The translations under genes were made by a program, and so were the position numbers. A DNA stretch of 64,000 bases from Streptomyces sp. SJL17-4. GTDB lineage: Bacteria; Actinomycetota; Actinomycetes; Streptomycetales; Streptomycetaceae. The notes beneath the pieces were generated by a model. It was not told where the DNA came from. It saw only the letters and a list, made by a program, of their open reading frames with translations, and ran no database searches. Position 1 is the stretch's first letter; every line of letters begins with the position of its first letter. The DNA is taken from contig NZ_CP104578.1 of the NCBI RefSeq assembly GCF_036826855.1, forward strand, positions 558,001 through 622,000. The letters run 5' to 3'. Positions 30,600 through 39,409 of this stretch are shown piece by piece.

Positions 30600-33371
30600 T
30601 CAGTCGTACGGGATGACCACCACCGACCGGTCCGTGCCCGTCTGGACGCGCGAGTCGCCGTTGCCGATCGCGCTCCAGACCTCCAGGCGCACCGTGCCGC
30701 CCGTCAGGTTGCCGAGCGTTCCGGTGGCGGACTTGAGGCCGCGGGACTGGGCGTACTCCTCCCAGCCGGTCACCGGGTCGGTCGCGAAGTAGTGGTACGT
30801 CTCCGTCCGTTCGAAGGTGCCGTCACCGGTGAGGTCGTAGCTGATCCGGGCCTGCTGGCCGAGACCGACGGCGGTTCCGGCGTCCATCTGGAGGCGGAAG
30901 GCGGTGGAACCACCTGCCTTCAGCGTGCCGTTGACTCCCCTGGCCTCGTAGACGACCGGCCGGTTGGGGGTGCCGTCGTGGTTGCCGCCCTGCGCGGAGA
31001 GGACGGTGTCGCTGCCGGCCGTGGCGCCGGTGGCCGTGGTGAGCGTGCCGCCGGTGCGGAGCTGGAAGGTGTTGCCGGTGGACGGCTCCGGGTCGGGGTC
31101 CGTGCCTCCCGTCCCCGTGCCGGTGGCGGTGGAACGCGCGGGCACGGACAGGGACTTGCCGTCGGAGAAGGTGACGGTACGGGCGGTGGCGCCGTGGTTG
31201 TGGGCGACGTACGTCCGTGCGGTGCCCTTCGCGAAGACGGCGGAGGTCGGGATGGATCCGGTGACCGTCGCGTCGGGGGCGCCGAGCCTGTCGAGCGTGG
31301 TGAGCCAGTGGTAGGTGTGGGCCTTGGACTCACCGGCCTCCGGGGTGTAACCGGCGTGGCCCGCGTCCCACTTGGCCTTGGCCGCGGCCGGGTCGGCGAA
31401 GGACTGGAACTCCCAGAGGATGTCCCGCCATTCGACGGCGGGGCCGGGGTTCTCGCGTTCCATCTCGGCGATGTTGCGGCGGACGGCGTCCTTGTGTCCG
31501 CCGAGGTGGAGTGAACCACCGGTCACAGGAAGGACGTTGATGCCGTGGATCTCCTCGGGGTTGGCGGTCCACCAGGTGGCGTAGGCGGCTCCGCTGCCCC
31601 AGACCATGCCGGCGGTGTCGTGCTGGAAGGCGCCGGGGAAGACCTGCTGGTCGGCGTCGAACCAGTACTGGGCGATGGCTTCGCCCTCGGTGGTGAGCAA
31701 GTACGTTCCGAGGTCGCGGAGTTGGGTGTTGCCGGTGGCCGAGCCCCAGAGGACGAGGGCGGCGCTGAGGTTGGTCGACTCGGAGGAGGACTCCTGGTTG
31801 TTTCCGGCGGCGAAGCCCTGGTGGCCGCTGGCCCAGCTGTGTCCGGCGTAGACGTCGAAGCCACGTAGGAAGGGGAAGGCGGTGTCGGTGCGGCTGGGGT
31901 TGGCGGTGTCGCGGACCAGGGTCTTCACCATCGCGCCCCAGGCGGAGTCCGCCGCCCAGCCCGCGTCGTACTGGGCGACGATCGCGGCGGCGTACACGTA
32001 GTAGCCGTAGTGGAAGTGGTGGTCGTTGAGTTCGGTGTCACTGCCGTACGAGGCCGGGTATCCGGTGAGGGTCTTCCAGGCCGTGTCGTACGAGAACTCG
32101 TTGGCGCCGCCGGCCGTGAACCAGTCCTGGAGCCGGCCCTTGATCTGGCCGAGGAGCTTGTCGCGGAGCGCGGTCTCGCCGATCTGGTCGGCGAGCGGGA
32201 CCAGTTGGGCGAGCTTGCCGAGCGCCTTGCCGGTCCAGTAGGTGTCGACGGCTCCGGAGAACGGGTCGGCGGAGTTCGCGACCTCGTTCAGATAGCCGCG
32301 CAGGCGGGCGGTGTCGACACCGGCGCCGCCCGGCAGTCCGGGCAGGGTGGCGGCCGCCTTCTGGCTCGTGGTGAAGGACGCCGACTCCCGGACCTTCATG
32401 GTGCCGCGGGGCGAGACGTAGGTGTACGGGGTGAGCGGGTCGCTGGTGTTCAGCCACTGGTGGCGGTAGAGCGCCTGGAGGGTGCCGCGCTCGGTGCCCT
32501 CCTTCGCCTCGGTGGTGAGGGCGTAGGTGGCGCGGACGGTGCCGGCGTCGTAGCTCCAGCTCACGGTGGATCCGGTGACGAAGCTGTAGGCGTACTTGCG
32601 GTAGGTGGCGAGCGCGTCGGTGGAGGGGAGGACGGCGACGGAGAAGTAGTCCTTGCCGCCGAGCCCGGCGGTGATGCTGGAGCCGGAGACGGTCCAGTCG
32701 GTGCCGCTGGGCGCGAAGAGGGCGTAGTGGTGGCCGGCGACGGTGATGCCGAGGACGTTGCCCTGGTCGGCGAAGACGGCGGGCGCTCCGGCGGTCGTGA
32801 TCCGGGCGTCGCCGCCGCTGCCCTTGGCGTACACGAAGGGCATGCCGTGGCCGATGGTGGTGCGCAGGGTGCGGGCGCCGTCGGACCAGTAGGGGGTGAC
32901 GGTCCAGTCGGACCAGGCGTCGGCCTTGGTGTCGGGCGAGTTGAGCCCGGTGAGGCCGAGGGTGAGGTCGGCCTTGTGGGCGAACTCGTACTGGCGCCCG
33001 TCGCCGACGATGGCGGGGGTGGTGGGGTAGCCGAGTTCCAGGCCGCCGGCGACGGCCTGGTAGGTGAGTGGGTGGCCGTACATGGGGGTGGAGTACGGGT
33101 TGTCCCCGTAGCGCTGGAACGCGAGGGACGACCACCAGTCGTTGGTGGGGACCGGCTTGCCCTGGGCGGCGGGGGTGACCTTGGGGGCGACCGGTGCGCC
33201 GGTGTTGGTGGTGGGGCCGGAGGTTCCGGCGGGGCGGGTGTCGGAGTAGCTTCCGGCGCCCGTGGGGATGGTGGCCGCTGCCGCGGGGGCGGCGGCCGAG
33301 CCCAGTCCCAGGGCGGTGAGGGCGGAGACCAGGACCAGCGCGGCGGCCGGCTTTGTGCGGGGGGCTGGCAT
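30600..33371 (-). CDS. Secreted GH81 endo-1,3-beta-glucanase
   Basis: Extracellular enzyme that cuts beta-1,3-glucan (laminarin, fungal wall glucan). 923 residues. Start ATG 33371 (MPAPRTKPAAALVLV) has a GAGGTG ribosome site; the signal peptide ends near AAPAAAA. The GH81 catalytic region covers about residues 50-720, with family-typical TNDWWSSLAFQRYGDNPYS, ELNDHHFHYGYYVYAAAIVA (the Asp-rich His motif), SGHQGFAAGNNQESSSES and WFDADQQVFPGAF. A Thr/Gly/Asp/Pro linker (~775) leads to a C-terminal beta-rich module (FQLRTGGTLTTATGATAGSD to the end), probably a carbohydrate-binding domain. It is divergent from the sugar importer; a palindromic LacI operator lies 112 nt upstream. Confidence 0.93.
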   Translation of the reverse strand: MPAPRTKPAAALVLVSALTALGLGSAAAPAAAATIPTGAGSYSDTRPAGTSGPTTNTGAPVAPKVTPAAQGKPVPTNDWWSSLAFQRYGDNPYSTPMYGHPLTYQAVAGGLELGYPTTPAIVGDGRQYEFAHKADLTLGLTGLNSPDTKADAWSDWTVTPYWSDGARTLRTTIGHGMPFVYAKGSGGDARITTAGAPAVFADQGNVLGITVAGHHYALFAPSGTDWTVSGSSITAGLGGKDYFSVAVLPSTDALATYRKYAYSFVTGSTVSWSYDAGTVRATYALTTEAKEGTERGTLQALYRHQWLNTSDPLTPYTYVSPRGTMKVRESASFTTSQKAAATLPGLPGGAGVDTARLRGYLNEVANSADPFSGAVDTYWTGKALGKLAQLVPLADQIGETALRDKLLGQIKGRLQDWFTAGGANEFSYDTAWKTLTGYPASYGSDTELNDHHFHYGYYVYAAAIVAQYDAGWAADSAWGAMVKTLVRDTANPSRTDTAFPFLRGFDVYAGHSWASGHQGFAAGNNQESSSESTNLSAALVLWGSATGNTQLRDLGTYLLTTEGEAIAQYWFDADQQVFPGAFQHDTAGMVWGSGAAYATWWTANPEEIHGINVLPVTGGSLHLGGHKDAVRRNIAEMERENPGPAVEWRDILWEFQSFADPAAAKAKWDAGHAGYTPEAGESKAHTYHWLTTLDRLGAPDATVTGSIPTSAVFAKGTARTYVAHNHGATARTVTFSDGKSLSVPARSTATGTGTGGTDPDPEPSTGNTFQLRTGGTLTTATGATAGSDTVLSAQGGNHDGTPNRPVVYEARGVNGTLKAGGSTAFRLQMDAGTAVGLGQQARISYDLTGDGTFERTETYHYFATDPVTGWEEYAQSRGLKSATGTLGNLTGGTVRLEVWSAIGNGDSRVQTGTDRSVVVIPYD

Positions 33372-33482
33372 GTACGGCACCTCATGTCGTCGCGACGAGT
33401 GGGGCACGAAGGGGATGCGCGGGGAGGGATACGCGGAGAGAAGGGGCGAGTTCGCAGGGGACGCTTCGAGCGATCGCTGCGA

Positions 33483-33494
33483 GAGAGCGCTCTC
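33483..33494. promoter_or_regulatory. LacI-type operator on the GH81 side
   Basis: GAGAGCGCTCTC is a perfect 12-bp palindrome, extended to 33495 by one A on the right arm. It is 112 nt upstream of the GH81 start. Confidence 0.85.
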
Positions 33495-33634
33495 AAGACG
33501 CCGGAAACGTAAAACCGCCGAAACATGTGTGTCAAGAGATTGAACACAGGCCGGACTTGAGGGCTCTTCCCGTCCGTTACGCCTTCGAGCCTTGACGGAT
33601 GGGCCCCGCCCCAGGCACGCTCCCCCCGCACGCT

Positions 33635-33648
33635 TGAGAGCGCTCTCA
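33635..33648. promoter_or_regulatory. LacI-type operator on the importer side
   Basis: TGAGAGCGCTCTCA is a perfect 14-bp palindrome 38 nt before the binding-protein ATG, likely overlapping the transcription start. Confidence 0.9.
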
Positions 33649-33686
33649 GTCGCTCTCGCTCGTTCCGGAGCCAAGGGAGGCTTCCC

Positions 33687-35006
33687 ATGCCCATCGCCCG
33701 AGCCGCCGTCACGACCACCGCCAGGAGAGCCGTCGTCCGCCTGGGGGCGGTCGCGCTCACCGGGGCCCTGCTCGCCGCCTGCGGGGGTGCGTCGGACGAC
33801 ACGTCCGCCGATGGCGCGGGAGGCGAGGTCACCATCACCGTCGACCTGTTCGGCTCCTTCGGGTACAAGGAGGCGGGACTGTACGCCGAGTACGAGAAGC
33901 TCCACCCCGGTGTCACCATCAAGCAGACGGACACCGAGGACGAGGCCGACTACTGGAAGTCCCTCCAGACCCGGCTCGCCGGTGGTGCCGGCCTGGCCGA
34001 CGTGCAGGGCATCGAGGTGGGCCGGATCGCCTCCGTCACCCAGCAGCAGGCCGACCGGTTCGAGGACCTCAGGAAGTACGGCGCGGACTCCCTCAAGGAC
34101 CAGTTCGCCCCGGCGAAGTGGGCCGCGGCCGGCGGCAAGGGCGGCGAGGTCCTCGGCCTCGGCACCGACGTCGGTCCCGAGGCGATGTGCTACCGCACCG
34201 ACCTCTTCAAGCAGGCCGGACTCCCCACCGACCGCGCCGAGCTCGCCAAGAAGTGGTCCACCTGGGACGGCTACCTGGCCCTCGGGAAGCAGTACAAGGC
34301 CAAGGCCCCCGGCAAGAGCGCCTGGCTCGACAGCGTCGGCAGCCTCTACTCGATCATGATCGGGCAGGAGAAGGAGCGGTACTACGACGCCTCCGGAAAA
34401 CTGATCTGGGAGGAGAACCCCGCCCTGCGCACCGCCTGGGACCACTCCGTCCAGGCGGCCCAGGACGGGCTGAGCGCCAAGCTCGACCAGTGGTCCCCGC
34501 AGTGGAACCAGGCCTTCGCCGCCGGTTCCTTCGCCACCATCCCCTGCCCCGCCTGGATGCTCGGCTACATCAAGGGCCAGGCCGGTGAGGCCGGCAAGGG
34601 CAAGTGGGACGTCGCCACGCTCCCCGGCGGCGCCGGCAACTGGGGCGGCTCCTACCTGGCGGTGCCGAAGGCGGCGAAGCACAAGAAGGAGGCGTACGAG
34701 CTGGTGAAGTGGCTCACCGCCCCCGAGCAGCAGACGAAGCTCTTCCAGAAGCAGGGCAACTTCCCCTCCGCCACCGGCGCGATCGACAAGGTCGCCGGTG
34801 CGAAGGACCCGTTCTTCTCCGACGCCCCCATCGGGCAGATCTTCGGTGACGCGGCGAAGGCGGCCCCGGTGCAGGTGCTCGGCGTGCACGACCAGAACAT
34901 CGCGCAGCAGATCACCAACGCGCTGAGCGAGGTCGAGCGGAAGGGGACGTCGCCGGAGAAGGCCTGGTCGAACGCGAAGAAGGGCGTCGCGAACACCATC
35001 GGCTGA
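33687..35006 (+). CDS. Sugar-binding lipoprotein of ABC importer (CebE-like)
   Basis: Extracellular lipid-anchored receptor of the MalE-like (family 1) sugar-binding group, 439 residues. Signal peptide with lipobox LLAAC (Cys about residue 33), then KEAGLYAEYEKLHPGVTI, GADSLKDQFAPAKWAAAGGK and late FGDAAKAAPVQVLGVHDQNI. The last part resembles cellobiose/cello-oligosaccharide binding proteins such as CebE. It heads the operon binding protein-permease-permease-GH1 and is directly behind a perfect LacI operator. With GH81 divergent, the imported sugar is probably a laminari- or other beta-glucan oligosaccharide. The ATPase is not in the cluster, as is usual for Streptomyces sugar importers that share MsiK. 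Confidence 0.92.
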   Translation: MPIARAAVTTTARRAVVRLGAVALTGALLAACGGASDDTSADGAGGEVTITVDLFGSFGYKEAGLYAEYEKLHPGVTIKQTDTEDEADYWKSLQTRLAGGAGLADVQGIEVGRIASVTQQQADRFEDLRKYGADSLKDQFAPAKWAAAGGKGGEVLGLGTDVGPEAMCYRTDLFKQAGLPTDRAELAKKWSTWDGYLALGKQYKAKAPGKSAWLDSVGSLYSIMIGQEKERYYDASGKLIWEENPALRTAWDHSVQAAQDGLSAKLDQWSPQWNQAFAAGSFATIPCPAWMLGYIKGQAGEAGKGKWDVATLPGGAGNWGGSYLAVPKAAKHKKEAYELVKWLTAPEQQTKLFQKQGNFPSATGAIDKVAGAKDPFFSDAPIGQIFGDAAKAAPVQVLGVHDQNIAQQITNALSEVERKGTSPEKAWSNAKKGVANTIG

Positions 35007-35064
35007 CCTGCGCCGACGGATCCCGCCCCGCCACGTCTCCTCCACTCCTCCGAAGGGCCGCGCC

Positions 35065-36030
35065 GTGACCCTCACCGCATCCGAGACGCCGGCCCCGCCG
35101 AAGCCGGTCCCGCCGCCCGCGCGGCGGGGGTCCGCCCGGCGGGCCTGGCAGTCGTTCTCGCCGTACGCCTACCTCGCCCCGTTCTTCACCCTGTTCGTCG
35201 CCTTCGGTCTCTTCCCGCTGCTCTACACGGCCTTCGTCTCGCTCTACCGGGTGGAGCTCCAGACACCCGGCGACATGGAATGGCGCGGCCTCGGCAACTA
35301 CACCGCGCTCTTCGGCGACGAGTACTTCTGGCTCTCGCTGCGCAACACGTTCACCATCGGCGTGCTCTCCACCGTGCCGCAGCTCGTCATGGCCCTCGGG
35401 CTCGCGCATCTGCTGAACTACAAGATGCGCGGCCGCACCTTCCTGCGGACCGCGGTCCTCCTGCCGTACGCGACGTCGGTGGCCGCCGCCACCCTCGTCT
35501 TCGCCCAGCTCTTCGGGCGGGACTTCGGCCTGATCAACTACGCGCTCGGCCTGGTCGGCATCGACCCCGTCGACTGGCAGAACGGCACGGTCGCCTCGCA
35601 GATCGCCGTGTCGACGGTCGTCATCTGGCGCTGGACCGGCTACAACGCACTGATCTACCTGGCCGGCATGCAGTCGATCCCCCATGAGCTGTACGAGGCC
35701 GCCGCGATGGACGGGGCCTCGCGCTGGCGCCAGTTCTTCCACGTCACGCTGCCGGGGCTGCGGCCCACGATCCTCTTCACCGTCATCGTCTCGACGATCG
35801 GCGCGACCCAGCTGTTCGGCGAACCGCTGCTCCTCGAAGGGTCCATCTCGGGCGGTATCTCGCACCAGTACCAGACGCTCGGCCTGTACATGTACGAGCA
35901 GGGCTGGGGCTTCTTCCATCTGGGCCGGGCCGCCGCCATCGCCTGGGTGATGTTCCTGCTCATCGTGGTGCTCGTCGGGGTCAACGCCCTGATCGCGCGC
36001 CGCCGTTCCCGCAAGGAGGCCGGCCGATGA
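35065..36030 (+). CDS. Sugar ABC permease (MalF/CebF type)
   Basis: Channel subunit, 321 residues from a GTG (weak GAAGGG ribosome site). A cytoplasmic Pro/Arg-rich tail is followed by six membrane helices (first [20 protein letters not shown]). The EAA loop that docks the ATPase is [20 protein letters not shown], then [15 protein letters not shown]. It is 58 nt downstream of the binding protein and overlaps the second permease by ATGA. Role: oligosaccharide import with the two neighbours and a shared ATPase. Confidence 0.94.
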   Translation: MTLTASETPAPPKPVPPPARRGSARRAWQSFSPYAYLAPFFTLFVAFGLFPLLYTAFVSLYRVELQTPGDMEWRGLGNYTALFGDEYFWLSLRNTFTIGVLSTVPQLVMALGLAHLLNYKMRGRTFLRTAVLLPYATSVAAATLVFAQLFGRDFGLINYALGLVGIDPVDWQNGTVASQIAVSTVVIWRWTGYNALIYLAGMQSIPHELYEAAAMDGASRWRQFFHVTLPGLRPTILFTVIVSTIGATQLFGEPLLLEGSISGGISHQYQTLGLYMYEQGWGFFHLGRAAAIAWVMFLLIVVLVGVNALIARRRSRKEAGR

Positions 36031-36938
36031 CCGCGCCCGCCGCCACCGTGACGCGAGGCCCTTCCCGGGCCGACGGCACGCCCGGTCCCACCGTGACGCG
36101 AGGCCCCTCCCGGGCCGGCCGTACCCTGCACGCGGGTCCGCTCGCGTACGGGATCCTCGTCGTCGCCGTCCTCTTCTCCGCGTTCCCCTTCTACTGGACG
36201 ATCGTCGCGGCGAGCCGCTCCAACGCCGATCTGGCGAAGGTGCCGCCGACGCTGCTGCCGGGCCCGAACCTGATCCGCAACTTCGAGGCGGTCCTCGAAG
36301 AGGCGGACATCGGCAAGGCCCTGCTCAACTCCTTCATCGTCTCCGGTTCGATCACCCTCGGCACCGTGCTGTGCTGCACGCTCGCCGGCTTCGCCTTCGC
36401 CAAGCTCCGCTTCCGGGGCCGCGGCGCCCTGCTTGCGATCACCGTCGGCACCATGATGATCCCGCCGCAGCTGGGCGTGATCCCGCTGTTCATGCTGATC
36501 GCCGAGCTGGGCTGGGTGAACCAGCTCCAGGCGGTGATCCTGCCGGGCCTGGTGTCGGCCTTCGGGGTGTTCTTCATGCGCCAGTACCTGGTGCAGACGC
36601 TGCCGGACGAGCTGATCGAGGCGGCGCGGGTCGACGGCGCGTCCACCGCCCGGATCTTCTGGTCGATCGTGGTGCCGATCGCCCGGCCCGGCATGGCCGT
36701 CCTGGGCCTGCTGACCTTCATGGCCGCCTGGAACGACTTCTTCTGGCCGGTCGTCGCCCTCACCTCCTCCGAGCCCACGGTCCAGGTCGCCCTGCGCCAG
36801 CTCGGCGGCGGCTACGTCCACGACCAGTCCGTGATCATGGCGGGCACGCTGCTCGGCACCCTGCCGGTGCTGCTGGTCTTCGGCCTGCTCGGCCGGCAGA
36901 TCGTCGGCGGCATCATGCAGGGCGCGGTCAAGGGCTGA
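36027..36938 (+). CDS. Sugar ABC permease (MalG/CebG type)
   Basis: Second channel subunit, 303 residues, six membrane helices. EAA loop: [20 protein letters not shown]. The first helix is [20 protein letters not shown]. The N-terminal ~30 residues contain a short duplicated peptide ([13 protein letters not shown] and [10 protein letters not shown]), from a direct DNA repeat at about 36046-36118. Start overlaps the previous stop by 4 nt, so the two permeases are coupled. Confidence 0.94.
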   Translation: MTAPAATVTRGPSRADGTPGPTVTRGPSRAGRTLHAGPLAYGILVVAVLFSAFPFYWTIVAASRSNADLAKVPPTLLPGPNLIRNFEAVLEEADIGKALLNSFIVSGSITLGTVLCCTLAGFAFAKLRFRGRGALLAITVGTMMIPPQLGVIPLFMLIAELGWVNQLQAVILPGLVSAFGVFFMRQYLVQTLPDELIEAARVDGASTARIFWSIVVPIARPGMAVLGLLTFMAAWNDFFWPVVALTSSEPTVQVALRQLGGGYVHDQSVIMAGTLLGTLPVLLVFGLLGRQIVGGIMQGAVKG

Positions 36939-37018
36939 CTCCTCGCCCCTCCGCCTCGCGCCCCCCGACGCCGCCTCTCCCATCCCCCAGACCTCTCACT
37001 CCAGGGAGTTCCCACCCC

Positions 37019-38422
37019 ATGACCGCGCTCGACGCCCGTACCGACACGACGACCGGCCTCCGCTTCCCCGAGGGCTTCCGCTGGGGCACCGCCACGGCCG
37101 CCTACCAGATCGAGGGGGCGGCGGGAGAGGACGGCCGTACCCCCTCCATCTGGGACACCTTCAGCCGTACGCCCGGCAAGGTGCGCAACGGTGACACCGG
37201 TGACATCGCCGCCGACCACTACCACCGGGTCGACGAGGACGTCGCGTTGATGCGGCGGCTCGGCGTGACCGACTACCGCTTCTCGATCGCCTGGCCCCGG
37301 GTGCAGCCCACCGGACGCGGCCCCGCCGTGCGCAAGGGCCTGGACTTCTACCGGGGGCTCGTCGACCGCCTCCTCGACGCCGGCATCCGCCCGGTGGCGA
37401 CGCTCTACCACTGGGACCTGCCGCAGGAGCTGGAGGACGCCGGCGGCTGGCCGCAGCGGGACACCGCGTACCGGTTCGCCGAGTACGCGGCCATCATGGC
37501 GGACGCCCTCGGCGACCGGGTGGCGACCTGGACCACGCTGAACGAGCCCTGGTGCGCGGCCTTCCTCGGCTACGGCAACGGTGTGCACGCCCCGGGCCGC
37601 ACCAGCGCCCTCGCCTCGCTCCGCGCCGCCCACCACCTGAACCTGGCGCACGGGCTCGCGGCGCGCACCCTGCGCGGGGCGCTGCCCGGTGCGGCCGAGG
37701 TGTCGCTGACCCTCAACCTCCACGCGGTACGGCCCTGCTCGCAGGCGCCGGAGGACCTGGACGCGGCGCGCCGGATCGACGCGGTCGGCAACCGAATCTT
37801 CCTCGACCCCGTCTTCCACGGCCGGCTCCCGGAGGACCTGGTCCGCGACACGGCCCCGGTCACGGACTGGTCGTTCGTGCGGGACGGCGATCTGGCGACG
37901 GCGGCCGCGCCGATCGACTCGCTCGGCATCAACTACTACTCCCCCTCGGTCGTCGGGGCGGGCAGTTCGGAGTCGCCCTCGCCCTGGGCGGGCGCGGAGC
38001 GGCACGTCCGCTTCGAGCCGGCGCCGGGGCCGCGTACGGCGATGGACTGGCCGGTGGACGCGGACGGGCTGCACGAGCTGCTGATCCGGCTGCGGGACGA
38101 GCTGCCGAACGTACCGCTGGTGATCACCGAGAACGGTGCGGCGTACGACGACTACGCCGACCCCTCGGGCCAGGTGAAGGACCCGGAGCGGGTGGCGTAC
38201 CTCCACGCGCATCTGGCGGCGGTGCACCGCGCGCTCGCGGACGGGGCGGACGTCCGCGGGTACTTCCTGTGGTCGCTCCTGGACAACTTCGAGTGGGCGT
38301 ACGGCTACAGCAAGCGGTTCGGCATCGTGCACGTGGACTTCGCGACGCAGCGGCGGACGCTGAAGGACAGCGCCCGCTGGTACGCGGAGGTCATCGCGCG
38401 CGGGGGTCTGGCCGAGGCGTGA
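37019..38422 (+). CDS. Intracellular GH1 beta-glucosidase
   Basis: Hydrolyses imported beta-glucosides (cellobiose, laminaribiose) to glucose. 467 residues, normal for GH1. No signal peptide. Catalytic acid/base Glu in [14 protein letters not shown] (about residue 180), nucleophile Glu in [15 protein letters not shown] (about residue 373); N-terminal signature [15 protein letters not shown]. The ATG at 37019 follows CAGGGAG. Last gene of the importer operon (80 nt after permease 2), so controlled by the same LacI repressor; matches BglC of the ceb locus. Its 3' end is part of a three-fold tandem repeat. Confidence 0.95.
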   Translation: MTALDARTDTTTGLRFPEGFRWGTATAAYQIEGAAGEDGRTPSIWDTFSRTPGKVRNGDTGDIAADHYHRVDEDVALMRRLGVTDYRFSIAWPRVQPTGRGPAVRKGLDFYRGLVDRLLDAGIRPVATLYHWDLPQELEDAGGWPQRDTAYRFAEYAAIMADALGDRVATWTTLNEPWCAAFLGYGNGVHAPGRTSALASLRAAHHLNLAHGLAARTLRGALPGAAEVSLTLNLHAVRPCSQAPEDLDAARRIDAVGNRIFLDPVFHGRLPEDLVRDTAPVTDWSFVRDGDLATAAAPIDSLGINYYSPSVVGAGSSESPSPWAGAERHVRFEPAPGPRTAMDWPVDADGLHELLIRLRDELPNVPLVITENGAAYDDYADPSGQVKDPERVAYLHAHLAAVHRALADGADVRGYFLWSLLDNFEWAYGYSKRFGIVHVDFATQRRTLKDSARWYAEVIARGGLAEA

Positions 38423-38486
38423 CGGGCCGCAGGGGTCTGGCCGAGGCGTGACGGGCCGCGGGGGTCTGGCCGAGGCCTGACGGCCG
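38401..38486 (+). repeat. 29-bp tandem repeat (3 copies) covering the stop of the GH1 gene
   Basis: CGGGGGTCTGGCCGAGGCGT GACGGGCCG occurs at 38401-38429, again at 38430-38458 and with one base missing at 38459-38486. Each copy holds the last codons Gly-Leu-Ala-Glu-Ala and a stop. The gene ends in the first copy. Confidence 0.92.
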
Positions 38487-38492
38487 CGCGGC

Positions 38493-38517
38493 CCGGGCGG
38501 CGGGGCGGCCCGCCCGG
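38493..38517. terminator. GC-rich hairpin between converging genes
   Basis: CCGGGCGG (38493-38500) and CCGCCCGG (38510-38517) form an 8-bp stem with a 9-nt loop between the GH1 gene and the converging lipoprotein gene. Confidence 0.55.
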
Positions 38518-38527
38518 CCCCAGCCGG

Positions 38528-39235
38528 CTACTTCGCCAGTGCGCCGGCCACGAAGGCCTGGGTCCACGGGACGGCCGAGTCGATGGGGATGTACTGCGCG
38601 TCCGCCGGGAAGAAGTCCACGACGCCGGCCGCGCCGTGGTTCGCCCAGAAGCAGGTGGTCATCGGGAAGGTGTCGGTGACGTTCTGCCGGCACTTCACGA
38701 CGAGGGCGCTGCTCGTGACGGTCCGGGGCTCGCCGGTGAAGTCGCGGCCGTAGCCCGTCGCGAGCTCCACGGACGCGTCGAAGATCCTGTTCAGCGCGGC
38801 GGTGGGGTCGGGCACGTTCTCGTACAGGTTGGTCCTGGCGGTGAACATGGGCGCCGACGCCGACATGGTGCCCTTGCGGAGGACGTTGCGCGGGCTGCCG
38901 AAGCAGGACACCTCGTCGGCGACGTCGTGGCTGTCGCCCTCGATCTCCTTGAGGCCGTCGTCTCCGTGGACGCTCATGTCGAGGTCGCTGCCGTAGTGGA
39001 AGCCGCCGTCGCCCTCGTCGCAGACGATGCCCTCCAGTTGGGGGACGGCGATGGCGGTGTAGCGGGTGCCGGGGTCGGCGGCGAGCTTCTCGGCGCCCGG
39101 GGACTGCTTGCCTGCCGAGGGCCGCGCCGCCGGCCCCTCGGTGCCGGCGGGCTCGGCGGTGCCGCAGCCCGCCAGCGTCACCGCCACGGACGAGGCCAGA
39201 ACGACCGACGTCACGACTGCCCGAAACCTGCTCAT
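38528..39235 (-). CDS. Secreted lipoprotein of unknown function
   Basis: 235 residues. Signal peptide with lipobox LAGC (Cys about residue 24), then a Pro/Gly/Ser linker and a compact domain with four cysteines (IVCDEG, VSCFGS, VVKCRQ, TTCFWA) that could form two disulfides outside the cell. Patterns such as YTAIAVPQLEGIVCDEGDGG and TTCFWANHGAAGVVDFFP suggest a conserved actinobacterial lipoprotein, but I cannot name the family. Converges on the GH1 gene. Confidence 0.8.
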   Translation of the reverse strand: MSRFRAVVTSVVLASSVAVTLAGCGTAEPAGTEGPAARPSAGKQSPGAEKLAADPGTRYTAIAVPQLEGIVCDEGDGGFHYGSDLDMSVHGDDGLKEIEGDSHDVADEVSCFGSPRNVLRKGTMSASAPMFTARTNLYENVPDPTAALNRIFDASVELATGYGRDFTGEPRTVTSSALVVKCRQNVTDTFPMTTCFWANHGAAGVVDFFPADAQYIPIDSAVPWTQAFVAGALAK

Positions 39236-39409
39236 GTGCCGACTCCCCCGTGAGGCGCACGTGCCGTTCCGAGGACGGCACCCTGTTGTCGATCAAGAAC
39301 GCTGGTCAAGAACGCTGATCAAGATCGCGGTGATCCTACGGGGAACGCGAGGGGGTGCCGCGACACCCCCCTCGGGTACGCGGCACCCCTGGTCACTATT
39401 CGGCCAGGG

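Larger units (their letters stand above)
33372..33686. other. Divergent control region GH81 / sugar importer (315 nt, no gene)
   Basis: This gap holds two copies of the LacI-type operator (33483-33494 and 33635-33648), one near each gene, and AT-richer stretches at 33510-33545 that could hold promoters. Short ORFs here look like chance readings. Confidence 0.75.
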
